Source of the DNA: Vibrio sp. LaRot3
GTDB taxonomy: Bacteria; Pseudomonadota; Gammaproteobacteria; Enterobacterales; Vibrionaceae
Assembly: GCF_027587025.1 (NCBI RefSeq)
Contig: NZ_JAPPTI010000001.1
Location: forward strand, 1 to 64,000
Reading direction: 5' to 3'
Length of the DNA stretch: 64,000 nucleotides
Shown here: one piece after another, positions 36,991 to 44,564 of the stretch
Numbering within the stretch: the first letter of the stretch is position 1
How the letters are laid out: every line of letters begins with the position of its first letter
Position numbers and translations under genes: made by a program
Notes under the pieces: model-generated
What the model was told of the DNA's origin: nothing
Database searches by the model: none
What the model saw: only the letters and a program-made list of their open reading frames with translations

Positions 36991-38052
36991 CTATGAAGGT
37001 GAGTTGATTTGGCCGGTGGTTAAAGGTTCTAGATCGGCGTCAATCACTTCTTCTATGAACTCTTCTACCACTTGTTCAACTTCCTGATCATCTTCCTCAA
37101 AATAGGCTAAATGGAAGATGGCATCGCCTTCGTTGACTAACGGCAGTGTCTGTTGACCAATCACAATACCGCCTTTGCGTGCTTTGAGTTCAATTTCGCT
37201 ATGACCTAATGGTGCACTGATGTATGCCAGTGTCTGACCTTTTGCGACTTTTTCGCCCAAAGTAACAACAGTACGCAAAATACCGTCACTTTCAGCACGT
37301 AGCCAGCTGGTGGATTTAGCAATCACGGGTGTTGGTAGCTTCTTACGGCTTGCGCGCAGCATACCAATGGCTTGCATTACGCGTTGCACACCAATGAAGC
37401 CAGCACTGATACAAATCGGTTCAAAGCGCAGAGCTTCACCCGCTTCATAAGTCAGTACCGGAATGCCTAAACGTTCTGCTTCGCTACGTAGTGAGCCATC
37501 GCGAAGTGGTGCATCGACGATCACTGGCGTTGCGAACGCTTGCGCAATTCTCAATGTTTCAGCATTGCTCAAATCCGCTCGGATTTGCGGTAGGTTAGTG
37601 CGATGAATCGCGCCTGTATGCAAGTCCAAGATGTAGTCACAACGTTTCGCTACTTGTGAGAAAAAGGTGTGCGCCATGCGTGAGGCTAACGAGCCTTTTT
37701 CACTGCCCGGGAAACAGCGGTTTAAGTCGCGTCTGTCCGGTAAGTAACGTGACTTATGAATAAAGCCAAATACGTTGACGATAGGCACAGCAATCACTGT
37801 ACCTCTCAGTTTGTTTGCATCAATGGTGTTGATCAGCTGGCGTACAATTTCTACACCATTCAGTTCATCGCCATGGATTGCAGCATTGACCATTAATGTT
37901 GGGCCTTCCAACTTGCCATTAATGATCTCGACCGGAATCGATAATGGTGAGTGAGTGTAAAGCTTTGCAGCTTCAAGCTCGACTACCTTACGTTCTCCCG
38001 GCAAGATTGACTCGCCGAGAAATTCAAAAGCGCGATTCTTTTTAGCCTTTGC
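36991..38052 (-). CDS. AstE/AspA-family zinc hydrolase next to RimK
   Basis: A 353-residue protein of the succinylglutamate desuccinylase/aspartoacylase (M14-like) family. Zinc ligands are His61 and Glu64 in IHGDELNG and His146 in LDLHTG; a catalytic glutamate is in TYEAGE (about 204). The C-terminal part (about 260-330) looks like a lipoyl-type beta barrel, then an acidic tail. I chose GTG 38052 because AAGGACG lies before it; it overlaps rimK by 11 bases. AstE and AspA act on N-acylated amino acids; linkage to RimK suggests removal of added glutamates (inference). Confidence 0.85.
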   Translation of the reverse strand, partial: AKAKKNRAFEFLGESILPGERKVVELEAAKLYTHSPLSIPVEIINGKLEGPTLMVNAAIHGDELNGVEIVRQLINTIDANKLRGTVIAVPIVNVFGFIHKSRYLPDRRDLNRCFPGSEKGSLASRMAHTFFSQVAKRCDYILDLHTGAIHRTNLPQIRADLSNAETLRIAQAFATPVIVDAPLRDGSLRSEAERLGIPVLTYEAGEALRFEPICISAGFIGVQRVMQAIGMLRASRKKLPTPVIAKSTSWLRAESDGILRTVVTLGEKVAKGQTLAYISAPLGHSEIELKARKGGIVIGQQTLPLVNEGDAIFHLAYFEEDDQEVEQVVEEFIEEVIDADLEPLTTGQINSPS

Positions 38053-38947
38053 CACGAGTTTTCGTCCTTTTAGTTGCCGCTTTCTTTTCAATAAATTCGA
38101 CAATCATTCCAGCAATGTCTTTACCAGTTGCGGCCTCAATACCTTCAAGACCTGGAGATGAGTTTACTTCCATGACTAATGGACCGCGGTCAGAACGTAG
38201 AAGATCCACCCCAGCCACATTTAGACCCATTATTTTCGCAGCAGCAACCGCTGTGCGGCGCTCTTCTGGTGTGATTTTAACCAGTGATGCGCTACCGCCG
38301 CGGTGCAGGTTAGAGCGGAACTCACCCTCAGCACCTTGACGTTTCATCGCAGCAATCACTTTGTCACCAATCACGAAGCAGCGGATATCAGCACCGCCAG
38401 CTTCTTTAATGTATTCTTGTACCATGATGTTGGCTTTTAGGCCCATGAATGCTTCAACCACACTCTCTGCCGCTTTACGTGTTTCAGCCAAGACAACACC
38501 GATACCTTGAGTACCTTCTAGCAGTTTGATCACGACTGGCGCACCGCCAACCATTTCAAGTAGATCTTTCACGTCATCTGGTTTGCTTGCAAAGCCAGTG
38601 ATAGGCATACCGATGCCTTTACGCGATAGCAATTGCATTGAGCGTAGTTTGTCGCGAGAACGTGTAATCGCCACTGACTCGTTAACTGGGTAAACGCCCA
38701 TCATTTCAAACTGACGCAGAACCGCTGTGCCGTAGAAAGTCACAGATGCACCAATACGAGGAATGATCGCATCGAAACCAGACAGTTCTTCACCTTTGAA
38801 GTGGATCTCTGGCTTCTCTGAGTTGATATTCATGTAACAGCGCAGAGCATCGATCACTTTGACTTCATGGCCACGGGCTTCAATCGCTTCAATTAGACGG
38901 CGAGTGGAGTACAGTTTGGCGTTACGAGATAGAATACCAATTTTCAT
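38042..38947 (-). CDS. rimK: RimK, ATP-dependent glutamate ligase for ribosomal protein S6
   Basis: ATP-grasp enzyme of 301 residues (E. coli 300) that adds glutamates to the C terminus of ribosomal protein S6. ATP-grasp segments visible are [36 protein letters not shown] and [12 protein letters not shown] with the metal-binding Glu and Asn. The C-terminal tail is basic ([14 protein letters not shown]). Its start overlaps the RimB-like stop by one base (TAATG) and its end overlaps the hydrolase gene by 11 bases, a tight three-gene operon. Confidence 0.95.
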   Translation of the reverse strand: MKIGILSRNAKLYSTRRLIEAIEARGHEVKVIDALRCYMNINSEKPEIHFKGEELSGFDAIIPRIGASVTFYGTAVLRQFEMMGVYPVNESVAITRSRDKLRSMQLLSRKGIGMPITGFASKPDDVKDLLEMVGGAPVVIKLLEGTQGIGVVLAETRKAAESVVEAFMGLKANIMVQEYIKEAGGADIRCFVIGDKVIAAMKRQGAEGEFRSNLHRGGSASLVKITPEERRTAVAAAKIMGLNVAGVDLLRSDRGPLVMEVNSSPGLEGIEAATGKDIAGMIVEFIEKKAATKRTKTRGKG

Positions 38948-39390
38948 TATTTGCTTTCCTCGAAAGGGATTAAAAACGATTCAACAGGGTCAACTTGAAT
39001 GCGGTGATGCATTGCTGTGCGACCTAGCAACATGCGAAATGCCATGTTGTCACGGTTAGTTAACGTGATTTCAATTGGCCAAGTTTGGCCACCAATGCTC
39101 AATTCAGACTCAATCACATAGCGGGATTCTTCATGGCCGCCTGAGTCGCGTACGGTGCGTTCGTCAATAACTTTAGCTTCACAAACCATCTCAACTTCCG
39201 TGTTGTGTTGAATTGGGTGAACCCAAAAACGCACCCATTTCTCTTGGTCTTTTTCAAAGCTCTCTACTTTGAACGCGTGTAAGCAAGATGTTCTGGCTCC
39301 GGTATCGATTTTTGCATTAATTTTTTCAATACCAAGGCTCGGTAGGCTTAACGTTTCACGCCAGCCCACAAGTAATTTTTCTTTCTTCAT
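38947..39390 (-). CDS. RimB-like retropepsin-type protease (ATP-dependent zinc protease family)
   Basis: A 147-residue protein with the aspartic-protease-like motif Asp29-Thr-Gly-Ala in [13 protein letters not shown]. It belongs to the family annotated as ATP-dependent zinc protease, but the visible motif is that of a retropepsin. In Pseudomonas the homologue RimB works with RimK in S6 modification. The ATG at 39390 gives the family start [12 protein letters not shown]; the longer reading to 39459 is hydrophobic but unsupported. First gene of the rimB-rimK-hydrolase operon. Confidence 0.85.
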   Translation of the reverse strand: MKKEKLLVGWRETLSLPSLGIEKINAKIDTGARTSCLHAFKVESFEKDQEKWVRFWVHPIQHNTEVEMVCEAKVIDERTVRDSGGHEESRYVIESELSIGGQTWPIEITLTNRDNMAFRMLLGRTAMHHRIQVDPVESFLIPFEESK

Positions 39391-39527
39391 CGCAGTAATC
39401 AGTTTTTTTAATACTAAAAGTAATAAGAATGCTGAATATGCACTTGAGTTAGCGAACAATAAGGCATTAAAGCAGCCCTGTTATATACGTAACGATTGTT
39501 CAGTGCAGTGCAACTATTCAACGGCTA

Positions 39528-39547
39528 CTTATACAGATTAGTATAAG
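39528..39547. promoter_or_regulatory. Inverted repeat CTTATAC-N6-GTATAAG
   Basis: A perfect 7-bp inverted repeat with 6-base spacer. It overlaps a possible plus-strand -10 (TATAAG 39542-39547, weak -35 TTCAAC 39517-39522). It could be an operator for the downstream small transcript, or for the rimB operon 140 bases away on the other strand. The regulator is unknown. Confidence 0.4.
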
Positions 39548-39561
39548 AGAGAATAAAGACA

Positions 39562-39644
39562 CTCCAGGATGGAGCGCTACCAACATAACAACACGGTGTT
39601 ATGGCTTGAAGAAGGCAAGATGGTTTGCCCTAAGACGCTTCAAG
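39562..39644 (+). ncRNA. Structured intergenic region, candidate RNA element
   Basis: Three consecutive hairpins can be drawn: CTCC-AGGAT-GGAG (39562-39574); CATAACA / TGTTATG (39584-39603); and a nested pair with outer CTTGAAG / CTTCAAG (39605-39611, 39638-39644) around inner GGCAA / TTGCC. AGGA stands in the first loop, a CsrA-like context, but only two such motifs exist so it is not a CsrB sponge. It lies between divergently placed rimB and the end of pepD. Transcription is not shown. Confidence 0.35.
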
Positions 39645-39658
39645 GACGGCGAATGTAG
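39569..39658 (+). CDS. Candidate small ORF of 29 codons
   Basis: The ORF begins MERYQHNNTV and ends KTLQGRRM. It lies inside the structured region, 22 bases after a possible -10, with only AGG directly before the ATG, so translation would be inefficient. An upstream in-frame TAA limits the start. It may be a real small protein or a chance reading of a structured RNA. I do not recognise it. Confidence 0.2.
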   Translation: MERYQHNNTVLWLEEGKMVCPKTLQGRRM

Positions 39659-39727
39659 CAACCTGATCTCTTGATGACTAACGAAAATATTTACTCTTAA
39701 CGACAAAAAATATTTATTACAGACATT

Positions 39728-39756
39728 AAAAAAGCCAGCTAATGCTAGCTGGCTTT
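39728..39756 (-). terminator. Terminator of pepD
   Basis: AAAGCCAGCTA / TAGCTGGCTTT with an ATGC loop; the A run on the left gives a T tract on the minus strand. It could also weakly end plus-strand transcripts from 39550. The rest of 39391-39727 outside the entries above shows nothing I can name. Confidence 0.88.
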
Positions 39757-39780
39757 ATGCATAAGAAAAACTAATCGAAA

Positions 39781-41253
39781 TTACGCTTTCTCAGGGATGC
39801 TTTCTAGTAGAGCAACCATCTGTTCCCAGAATAGAGCAACTGTGCTGATTTCTACTTTCTCATCTGGAGAGTGCGGGAATTTGATGGTTGGGCCAAAAGA
39901 AACCATATCCATGTTCGGGTAAGGTTCTTTAAATAGACCACACTCAAGACCTGCGTGAATAACCATGATGTTTGGTTTGCGGCCGTACACGCGCTCATAC
40001 ATGTCGCGGAATACGTGCATGATCTCTGACTCAGCATCTGGTTTCCAGCCTGGGTACGCGCCACTGAACTCAATTTGAGCACCAGCAAGCTCAGCAAGAG
40101 AAGTTAGAGTTCCTTCAACTTGTTGACGACCAGAATCCATTAGAGAGCGAACTAGGCAAAGAATAGATACTTTGTCTTGCTCTGTTTCTACTACACCAAC
40201 GTTGAGTGATGTTTCTACCACTCCTTCAATGTCATCGCTCATGCGGATAACACCGTTTGGAGCAGCGTTCATGATAGCGATGAAGCGTTGTTGATCGGCA
40301 ATAGTGAATACTTGATCTGCTGTAGCAACGGTTTCGTTGAAGCTGACGATATCTGTTTCTACGCGGCCTAGTTCTGAACGAAGTAGCTCAGTGTAGAAAG
40401 TAAATAGCTCTGCTAGTTTCTCTTCGTTTGCTGTTGGAACGGCAACGGTTACGAAAGCTTCGCGAGGGATCGCGTTACGTAGGCTACCACCACGGAACTC
40501 GATCAGACGTAAGTCTAGTTCTTGAGCATGACCCGCTAAGAAGCGAGCAAGCAGTTTGTTTGCGTTACCACGGCCAGTGTGGATGTCACAACCAGAGTGA
40601 CCACCTTTTAGGCCTTTCAGTACAAGTTGACGTGTAGTGTAACCAGCTGGGATCGCTTCACGAGCAATTGATAGCGAAATTTCACCATCGATACCGCCAG
40701 CACAACCCATGTACACTTCGCCTTCTTGCTCAGAGTCAGTGTTAAGAAGGATATCGCCTTCTAACCAACCTGCTTCAAGACCGAATGCGCCAGTCATACC
40801 TGCTTCTTCATCTACAGTAAGCAGTACTTCTAATGGACCATGTTTGATGTCATCAGCAGCAAGAACCGCTAGACATGAAGCCATGCCCATGCCGTTATCA
40901 GCGCCTAGAGTTGTGCCTTTTGCTGTTACCCATTCGCCGTCAACGTAAGGTTGGATTGGATCTGTAAGGAAATCATGGTCTGTATCTTCGTTTTTCTGCG
41001 GCACCATATCAATGTGTGCTTGCAGAACAACACCTTTCTTGTTTTCCATACCCGGAGTTGCAGGCTTTTTAATGAATACGTTGCCAGTTGGATCGCGGCG
41101 GACATCTAAGCCTTGCTCTTGAGCCCAGTTTACAATGTATTGCGCAAGCGCTTCTTCATGAGCTGAAGGGTGAGGAATAGAACAGATTTTATCAAAGAAC
41201 TGCCAAAGTGGAGCAGGTGATAACTTGCTGATTTCAGAATGGAATTCAGACAC
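39781..41253 (-). CDS. pepD: Aminoacyl-histidine dipeptidase (peptidase D, M20 family)
   Basis: Cytosolic two-zinc peptidase of 490 residues (E. coli 485) that splits Xaa-His and other dipeptides. M20 metal ligands are in VVLQAHIDMV, TTLGADNGMG and TVDEEAGMTG, with GGHSGCDIHTGRGN in the lid domain. The start is GTG with AAGGAG 7 bases before it. The gene has its own terminator and stands alone between two long intergenic regions. Confidence 0.97.
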   Translation of the reverse strand: MSEFHSEISKLSPAPLWQFFDKICSIPHPSAHEEALAQYIVNWAQEQGLDVRRDPTGNVFIKKPATPGMENKKGVVLQAHIDMVPQKNEDTDHDFLTDPIQPYVDGEWVTAKGTTLGADNGMGMASCLAVLAADDIKHGPLEVLLTVDEEAGMTGAFGLEAGWLEGDILLNTDSEQEGEVYMGCAGGIDGEISLSIAREAIPAGYTTRQLVLKGLKGGHSGCDIHTGRGNANKLLARFLAGHAQELDLRLIEFRGGSLRNAIPREAFVTVAVPTANEEKLAELFTFYTELLRSELGRVETDIVSFNETVATADQVFTIADQQRFIAIMNAAPNGVIRMSDDIEGVVETSLNVGVVETEQDKVSILCLVRSLMDSGRQQVEGTLTSLAELAGAQIEFSGAYPGWKPDAESEIMHVFRDMYERVYGRKPNIMVIHAGLECGLFKEPYPNMDMVSFGPTIKFPHSPDEKVEISTVALFWEQMVALLESIPEKA

Positions 41254-41521
41254 GGATGACTCCTTATTAAGAATAAGACCAGATCATGTTTTGTTTTTAG
41301 GCTATTTATCTAGCACGAAATACTAGGTCGGTCTTTTGAGTAGAGGCAGCAAGAATACCACTCCTTTATATTAGGGAATAGTAGCTGGAGCACGGTTTTC
41401 TACTGCTGTAATCACAAATTGAGCAAACGTTTCTCTGCTTTAATGCGCAATCGTTTTCATTCTTTTTGTTTGAAAATTCACATTTAACTTGATAATTCTG
41501 TAATTAACTTTCAGTTTTAGT

Positions 41522-41535
41522 ATGATCTAAATCAA
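41522..41535 (+). promoter_or_regulatory. FNR-like site
   Basis: ATGATCTAAATCAA matches TTGAT-N4-ATCAA at 9 of 10 defined bases. It lies 14 bases upstream of a CRP-like site and about 85 bases before the likely start of the small transcript. Control by oxygen is inferred. Confidence 0.5.
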
Positions 41536-41548
41536 TTATTAAAGTTTT

Positions 41549-41564
41549 TGTGACTTTTATCACC
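41549..41564 (+). promoter_or_regulatory. CRP-like site
   Basis: TGTGACTTTTATCACC matches TGTGA-N6-TCACA at 9 of 10 defined bases. It is centred about 50 bases before the likely transcription start, a plausible position for activation. Confidence 0.6.
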
Positions 41565-41571
41565 AAAAGGG

Positions 41572-41599
41572 TTGTAATTTATTTTCTGTGAGGTATATT
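41572..41599 (+). promoter_or_regulatory. Candidate promoter of a small transcript
   Basis: -35 TTGTAA (41572-41577) and -10 TATATT (41594-41599) with a 16-base spacer, directly downstream of the CRP-like site. Predicted start near 41606. The resulting RNA of about 310 bases would end at the terminator at 41917. Confidence 0.45.
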
Positions 41600-41716
41600 T
41601 GTAACCAACTTCACGAGTGAAGAGAAAATGCTCAAAGGATGAGTCCGATTTATCGCCTCCAAGGAACCGAGAAATCAACGTTTACTGTTAATTGCATTGA
41701 TTTAAAAGGTGATAGT

Positions 41717-41803
41717 ATGAAAGGTTTACCAAGTGCAACGTTCTGGCTAAACAACTCTGTTTACACTAGTAACTTTGTATACCCAACAAGTTTCGGCTAC
41801 TAA
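41717..41803 (+). CDS. Candidate small protein of 28 residues in its own transcription unit
   Basis: The ORF begins MKGLPSATFW and ends YPTSFGY. AAAAGGTGATAGT before the ATG is a good ribosome binding site. The protein is rich in Ser, Thr, Asn, Tyr and Phe, has no cysteine, and is not clearly a membrane helix. It has a promoter with FNR- and CRP-like sites upstream and a terminator 86 bases downstream. A four-codon ORF (41628-41642) precedes it in the leader. I do not recognise the family; it could also be a leader ORF of a regulatory RNA. Confidence 0.45.
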   Translation: MKGLPSATFWLNNSVYTSNFVYPTSFGY

Positions 41804-41888
41804 GTTTTAACTTGTTTATCGAACAGTTTTGTTCACCCCCTATTATTGGAATTTATTTTCAGTTGCTGTTCAACTGACATGATTCAAC

Positions 41889-41917
41889 CGCCACTCAAAT
41901 TGAGTGGCGTTTTTTTA
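41889..41917 (+). terminator. Terminator of the small transcript
   Basis: CGCCACTCAA / TTGAGTGGCG with a tight loop, followed by eight T residues: a strong Rho-independent terminator not belonging to any long gene. Between it and 42190 I see no further feature. Confidence 0.92.
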
Positions 41918-42213
41918 TCTGCTGTTTTTGTAACCAGCAGTCACGCCATTTCTTCCTTTTGCTTAAAGCTCGCCCACTTTACTCGCATAAACTCATATCT
42001 AGGCACGATATCAATTCAATAATTACGCTGAAAGTTTACAACATGGCTCGAAATATCATCAATTAGCTTTAGATGGTTTTCATTATCTTATTTGTTGAAA
42101 TATCGGTGTTTTTTTATTTTGTTTGGTTGTTTCTGCTGTCGTTTTACTGAACCTTAGCCTGAAAATATCGATTAGAGTGATAATTCTATCTGGAATTTGC
42201 TAATTGATGACTT

Positions 42214-42251
42214 TATAATCCTTAGCCAATCGTTTACGCAATCGCTTACTT
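42214..42251 (+). promoter_or_regulatory. Promoter and PurR-type operator of the purine permease gene
   Basis: A perfect -10 TATAAT (42214-42219) has a weak -35 TGGAAT 17 bases upstream. Just downstream, ACGCAATCGCTTACTT (42236-42251) fits the PurR consensus ANGCAANCGNTTNCNT at all defined positions, and an overlapping poorer copy precedes it. Its place over the transcription start fits repression by purines. The gene start is 24 bases further. Confidence 0.65.
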
Positions 42252-42274
42252 TTAAATCTGGATAGGATTCGACC

Positions 42275-43564
42275 ATGTTCGAGAAGCTATTTAAACTCAG
42301 TGAAAACGGTACCACCGTGAGAACTGAAATCATCGCAGGGATTACGACTTTCCTGACGATGGCTTACATCATTTTTGTTAACCCTGCGATGCTTGCTGAT
42401 GCGGGCATGGACAAGGGCGCTGTATTTGTTGCGACATGTTTAGCGGCAGCAATCGGCTGTTTCATTATGGGTTTTGTGGCTAACTACCCGATCGCGCTTG
42501 CTCCGGGCATGGGTCTTAACGCCTTCTTCACTTATGGCGTTGTACTTGGCATGGGTCATAGCTGGCAAGTTGCGCTTGGTGCGGTATTCATTTCAGGTTT
42601 GATCTTCATGGCTTTGAGTATTTTCAAAGTTCGCGAATGGATCATTAACTCAATTCCAATGTCATTGCGTACGGGTATCTCAGCAGGTATCGGTCTTTTC
42701 CTTGCTTTCATTGGTCTACAAAATGCGGGTATTGTTATCGACAACCCTGCAACATTGGTGGGTCGTGGCGATATTACTAGCCTTAAACCTGCGCTTGCTG
42801 CTCTCGGCTTCTTTTTGACTATTGCACTTGTTTACCGAGGTGTACGTGGCGGCGTAATGCTAGCGATTCTAATCATCACTGGTATTGGTCTTGTTTTAGG
42901 TGATGTTCAATGGGGCGGCGTGATGTCTGCACCACCAAGCATTGCTCCAACCTTCATGGAAATGAACATCGCAGACGTATTCGAAGTGGGTATGATTTCG
43001 GTCGTGTTTGCGTTCTTGTTCGTTGACCTTTTCGATACCGCTGGCACGCTAGTTGGTGTTGCCACTAAAGCAAATCTTATCAAAGAAGATGGTAAACTGC
43101 CTCGTCTAGACAAAGCACTACTTGCGGACTCTACTGCAACGTCAGTTGGTGCGGTATTGGGTACATCAAGTACAACGTCATTCGTTGAGTCTACCGCTGG
43201 TGTTGCTGCGGGTGGTCGTACTGGTCTTACTGCAGTTGTTGTGGGTGTGCTGTTCCTACTGGCTATCTTCTTCTCACCACTGGCAGGTATGATTCCAGCA
43301 TACGCGACTGCGGGGGCGTTGTTCTACGTCGCTATTTTGATGATGTCTGGTCTAGTAAGCGTTGATTGGCGTGACCTAACAGAAGCGGCACCGGTCGTGG
43401 TAACGTGTTTGCTAATGCCACTGACTTACTCTATCGCGGAAGGTATCGCGCTTGGTTTTATCTCTTACGCGGCGATTAAAGCACTAAGTGGTAAAGGTCG
43501 TGAAGTATCAATCAGTGTTTGGGTACTGTCAGCAATCTTCGTTATTAAATACATGCTGAGCTAA
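42275..43564 (+). CDS. Purine (hypoxanthine/guanine-type) permease, NCS2/AzgA-like family
   Basis: A 429-residue membrane transporter with about 12-14 helices. Family segments include EIIAGITTFLTMAYIIFVNP, ALAPGMGLNAFF, FVDLFDTAGTLVGVA and GTSSTTSFVESTAGVAAGGR. It resembles the E. coli AdeP/GhxP group that imports adenine, guanine or hypoxanthine with protons; which base is unknown. A PurR-type operator lies at its promoter and gpt follows, a purine-salvage pairing. TAGGAT before the ATG is the ribosome binding site. Confidence 0.92.
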   Translation: MFEKLFKLSENGTTVRTEIIAGITTFLTMAYIIFVNPAMLADAGMDKGAVFVATCLAAAIGCFIMGFVANYPIALAPGMGLNAFFTYGVVLGMGHSWQVALGAVFISGLIFMALSIFKVREWIINSIPMSLRTGISAGIGLFLAFIGLQNAGIVIDNPATLVGRGDITSLKPALAALGFFLTIALVYRGVRGGVMLAILIITGIGLVLGDVQWGGVMSAPPSIAPTFMEMNIADVFEVGMISVVFAFLFVDLFDTAGTLVGVATKANLIKEDGKLPRLDKALLADSTATSVGAVLGTSSTTSFVESTAGVAAGGRTGLTAVVVGVLFLLAIFFSPLAGMIPAYATAGALFYVAILMMSGLVSVDWRDLTEAAPVVVTCLLMPLTYSIAEGIALGFISYAAIKALSGKGREVSISVWVLSAIFVIKYMLS

Positions 43565-43603
43565 TACGACTCGATGAGTTAAACATTACCTCGATGATTG
43601 AAG

Positions 43604-43636
43604 CGCCACATGAGTTGATACTTGTGTGGCGTTTTT
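43604..43636 (+). terminator. Terminator of the purine permease gene
   Basis: CGCCACATGAG / CTTGTGTGGCG pair over 11 positions including two wobbles, with a 6-base loop and a T tract. Confidence 0.85.
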
Positions 43637-43754
43637 GTTTTTAAATGCGTAGTGAAAAGTTGCATGGTTGGTTTTATGTTGAACGTTTGCTCTTTGTCCC
43701 GTTAATTTCAATTTGAGCAGGATTTCTGTTTGGTATTGTAGTTGGCTTTCGGTA

Positions 43755-43770
43755 GAATAAACGTTTGCGT
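43755..43770 (+). promoter_or_regulatory. PurR-type half-perfect operator upstream of gpt
   Basis: GAATAAACGTTTGCGT contains 12 contiguous bases (AAACGTTTGCGT) of the ideal PurR palindrome, with a degenerate left arm. It lies 102 bases before the gpt ATG. The leader between them has a small stem AAGTGA / TCACTT. Confidence 0.5.
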
Positions 43771-43872
43771 CGCTTTTCCCCATTCATGCCTGTTGCGATA
43801 TGCGAAGTGAGGTGGTTTTCACTTTACAACCGATTACGGGGATGCAGATTTTCAAACATTTAGGTTATTACA

Positions 43873-44337
43873 ATGAGCAATAAATTCATTATTACTTGGG
43901 ACAACATGCAGACTTACTGCCGTCAACTTGCTGAAAAACAAATGCCAGCAGAACAGTGGAAAGGTATTTGGGCTGTAAGCCGTGGTGGTCTAGTTCCTGG
44001 TGCTATCTTGGCACGTGAGCTTGGTATTCGTTACGTAGATACTATCTGTATCTCAAGCTACGACCATGATCATCAGCGCGATATGAGCGTTCTAAAAGCG
44101 CCTGAAGGTGATGGTGAAGGTTTCCTAATCGTTGAAGACTTAGTAGACAGCGGTGATACAGCGCGTAAATTACGTGAAATGTACCCGAAAGCAAAACTGA
44201 TTGCGGTATGTGCTAAGCCATCAGGTGCTGCACTGCTAGATGACTACGTAGTAGACATCGCTCAAGATACATGGATTGAGCAGCCATGGGATATGTCTAT
44301 CCAATATGCTGAACCAGTAAATCGCAAGCAAAAATAA
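43873..44337 (+). CDS. gpt: Xanthine-guanine phosphoribosyltransferase
   Basis: Salvages xanthine and guanine to nucleotides using PRPP. The 154-residue protein (E. coli 152) has the PRPP loop [14 protein letters not shown], the [11 protein letters not shown] loop near residue 34, and the family ending. It stands between the purine permease and frsA; gpt-frsA-crl order is shared with enterics. A PurR-like site lies upstream and a terminator follows. Confidence 0.98.
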   Translation: MSNKFIITWDNMQTYCRQLAEKQMPAEQWKGIWAVSRGGLVPGAILARELGIRYVDTICISSYDHDHQRDMSVLKAPEGDGEGFLIVEDLVDSGDTARKLREMYPKAKLIAVCAKPSGAALLDDYVVDIAQDTWIEQPWDMSIQYAEPVNRKQK

Positions 44338-44354
44338 CGCTTGAGACAGATTTA

Positions 44355-44381
44355 AAAAATGACCCTTCAGGGTCATTTTTT
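44355..44381 (+). terminator. Terminator of gpt
   Basis: AAAAATGACCC / GGGTCATTTTT with a 4-base loop and extended T tract. Confidence 0.92.
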
Positions 44382-44564
44382 GTTTATGGGTTAGTGATTG
44401 CCGAGCCAGCATTCAGTCGTCTTGTTGGTAAGATGGGTATACATTTGATTTTAGCGATTCCCTTTGCATTTCTGCTTGTTGGTATCGTATTGATTGATGC
44501 AGATTGTGCTTAGGCCGTTGATTTGAGTATATGATACTCATGAGAAATTTAGTTAGGGACCGTC

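Noticed and set aside
39500-39720. CsrB/RsmZ-type CsrA-sponging RNA
   Set aside because: Only two AGGA-type motifs are present and there is no strong plus-strand terminator; known sponges have many repeats.
43637-43872. Purine riboswitch in the gpt leader
   Set aside because: I could not find the conserved junction or the two loop sequences; only a small stem and a PurR-like site are visible.
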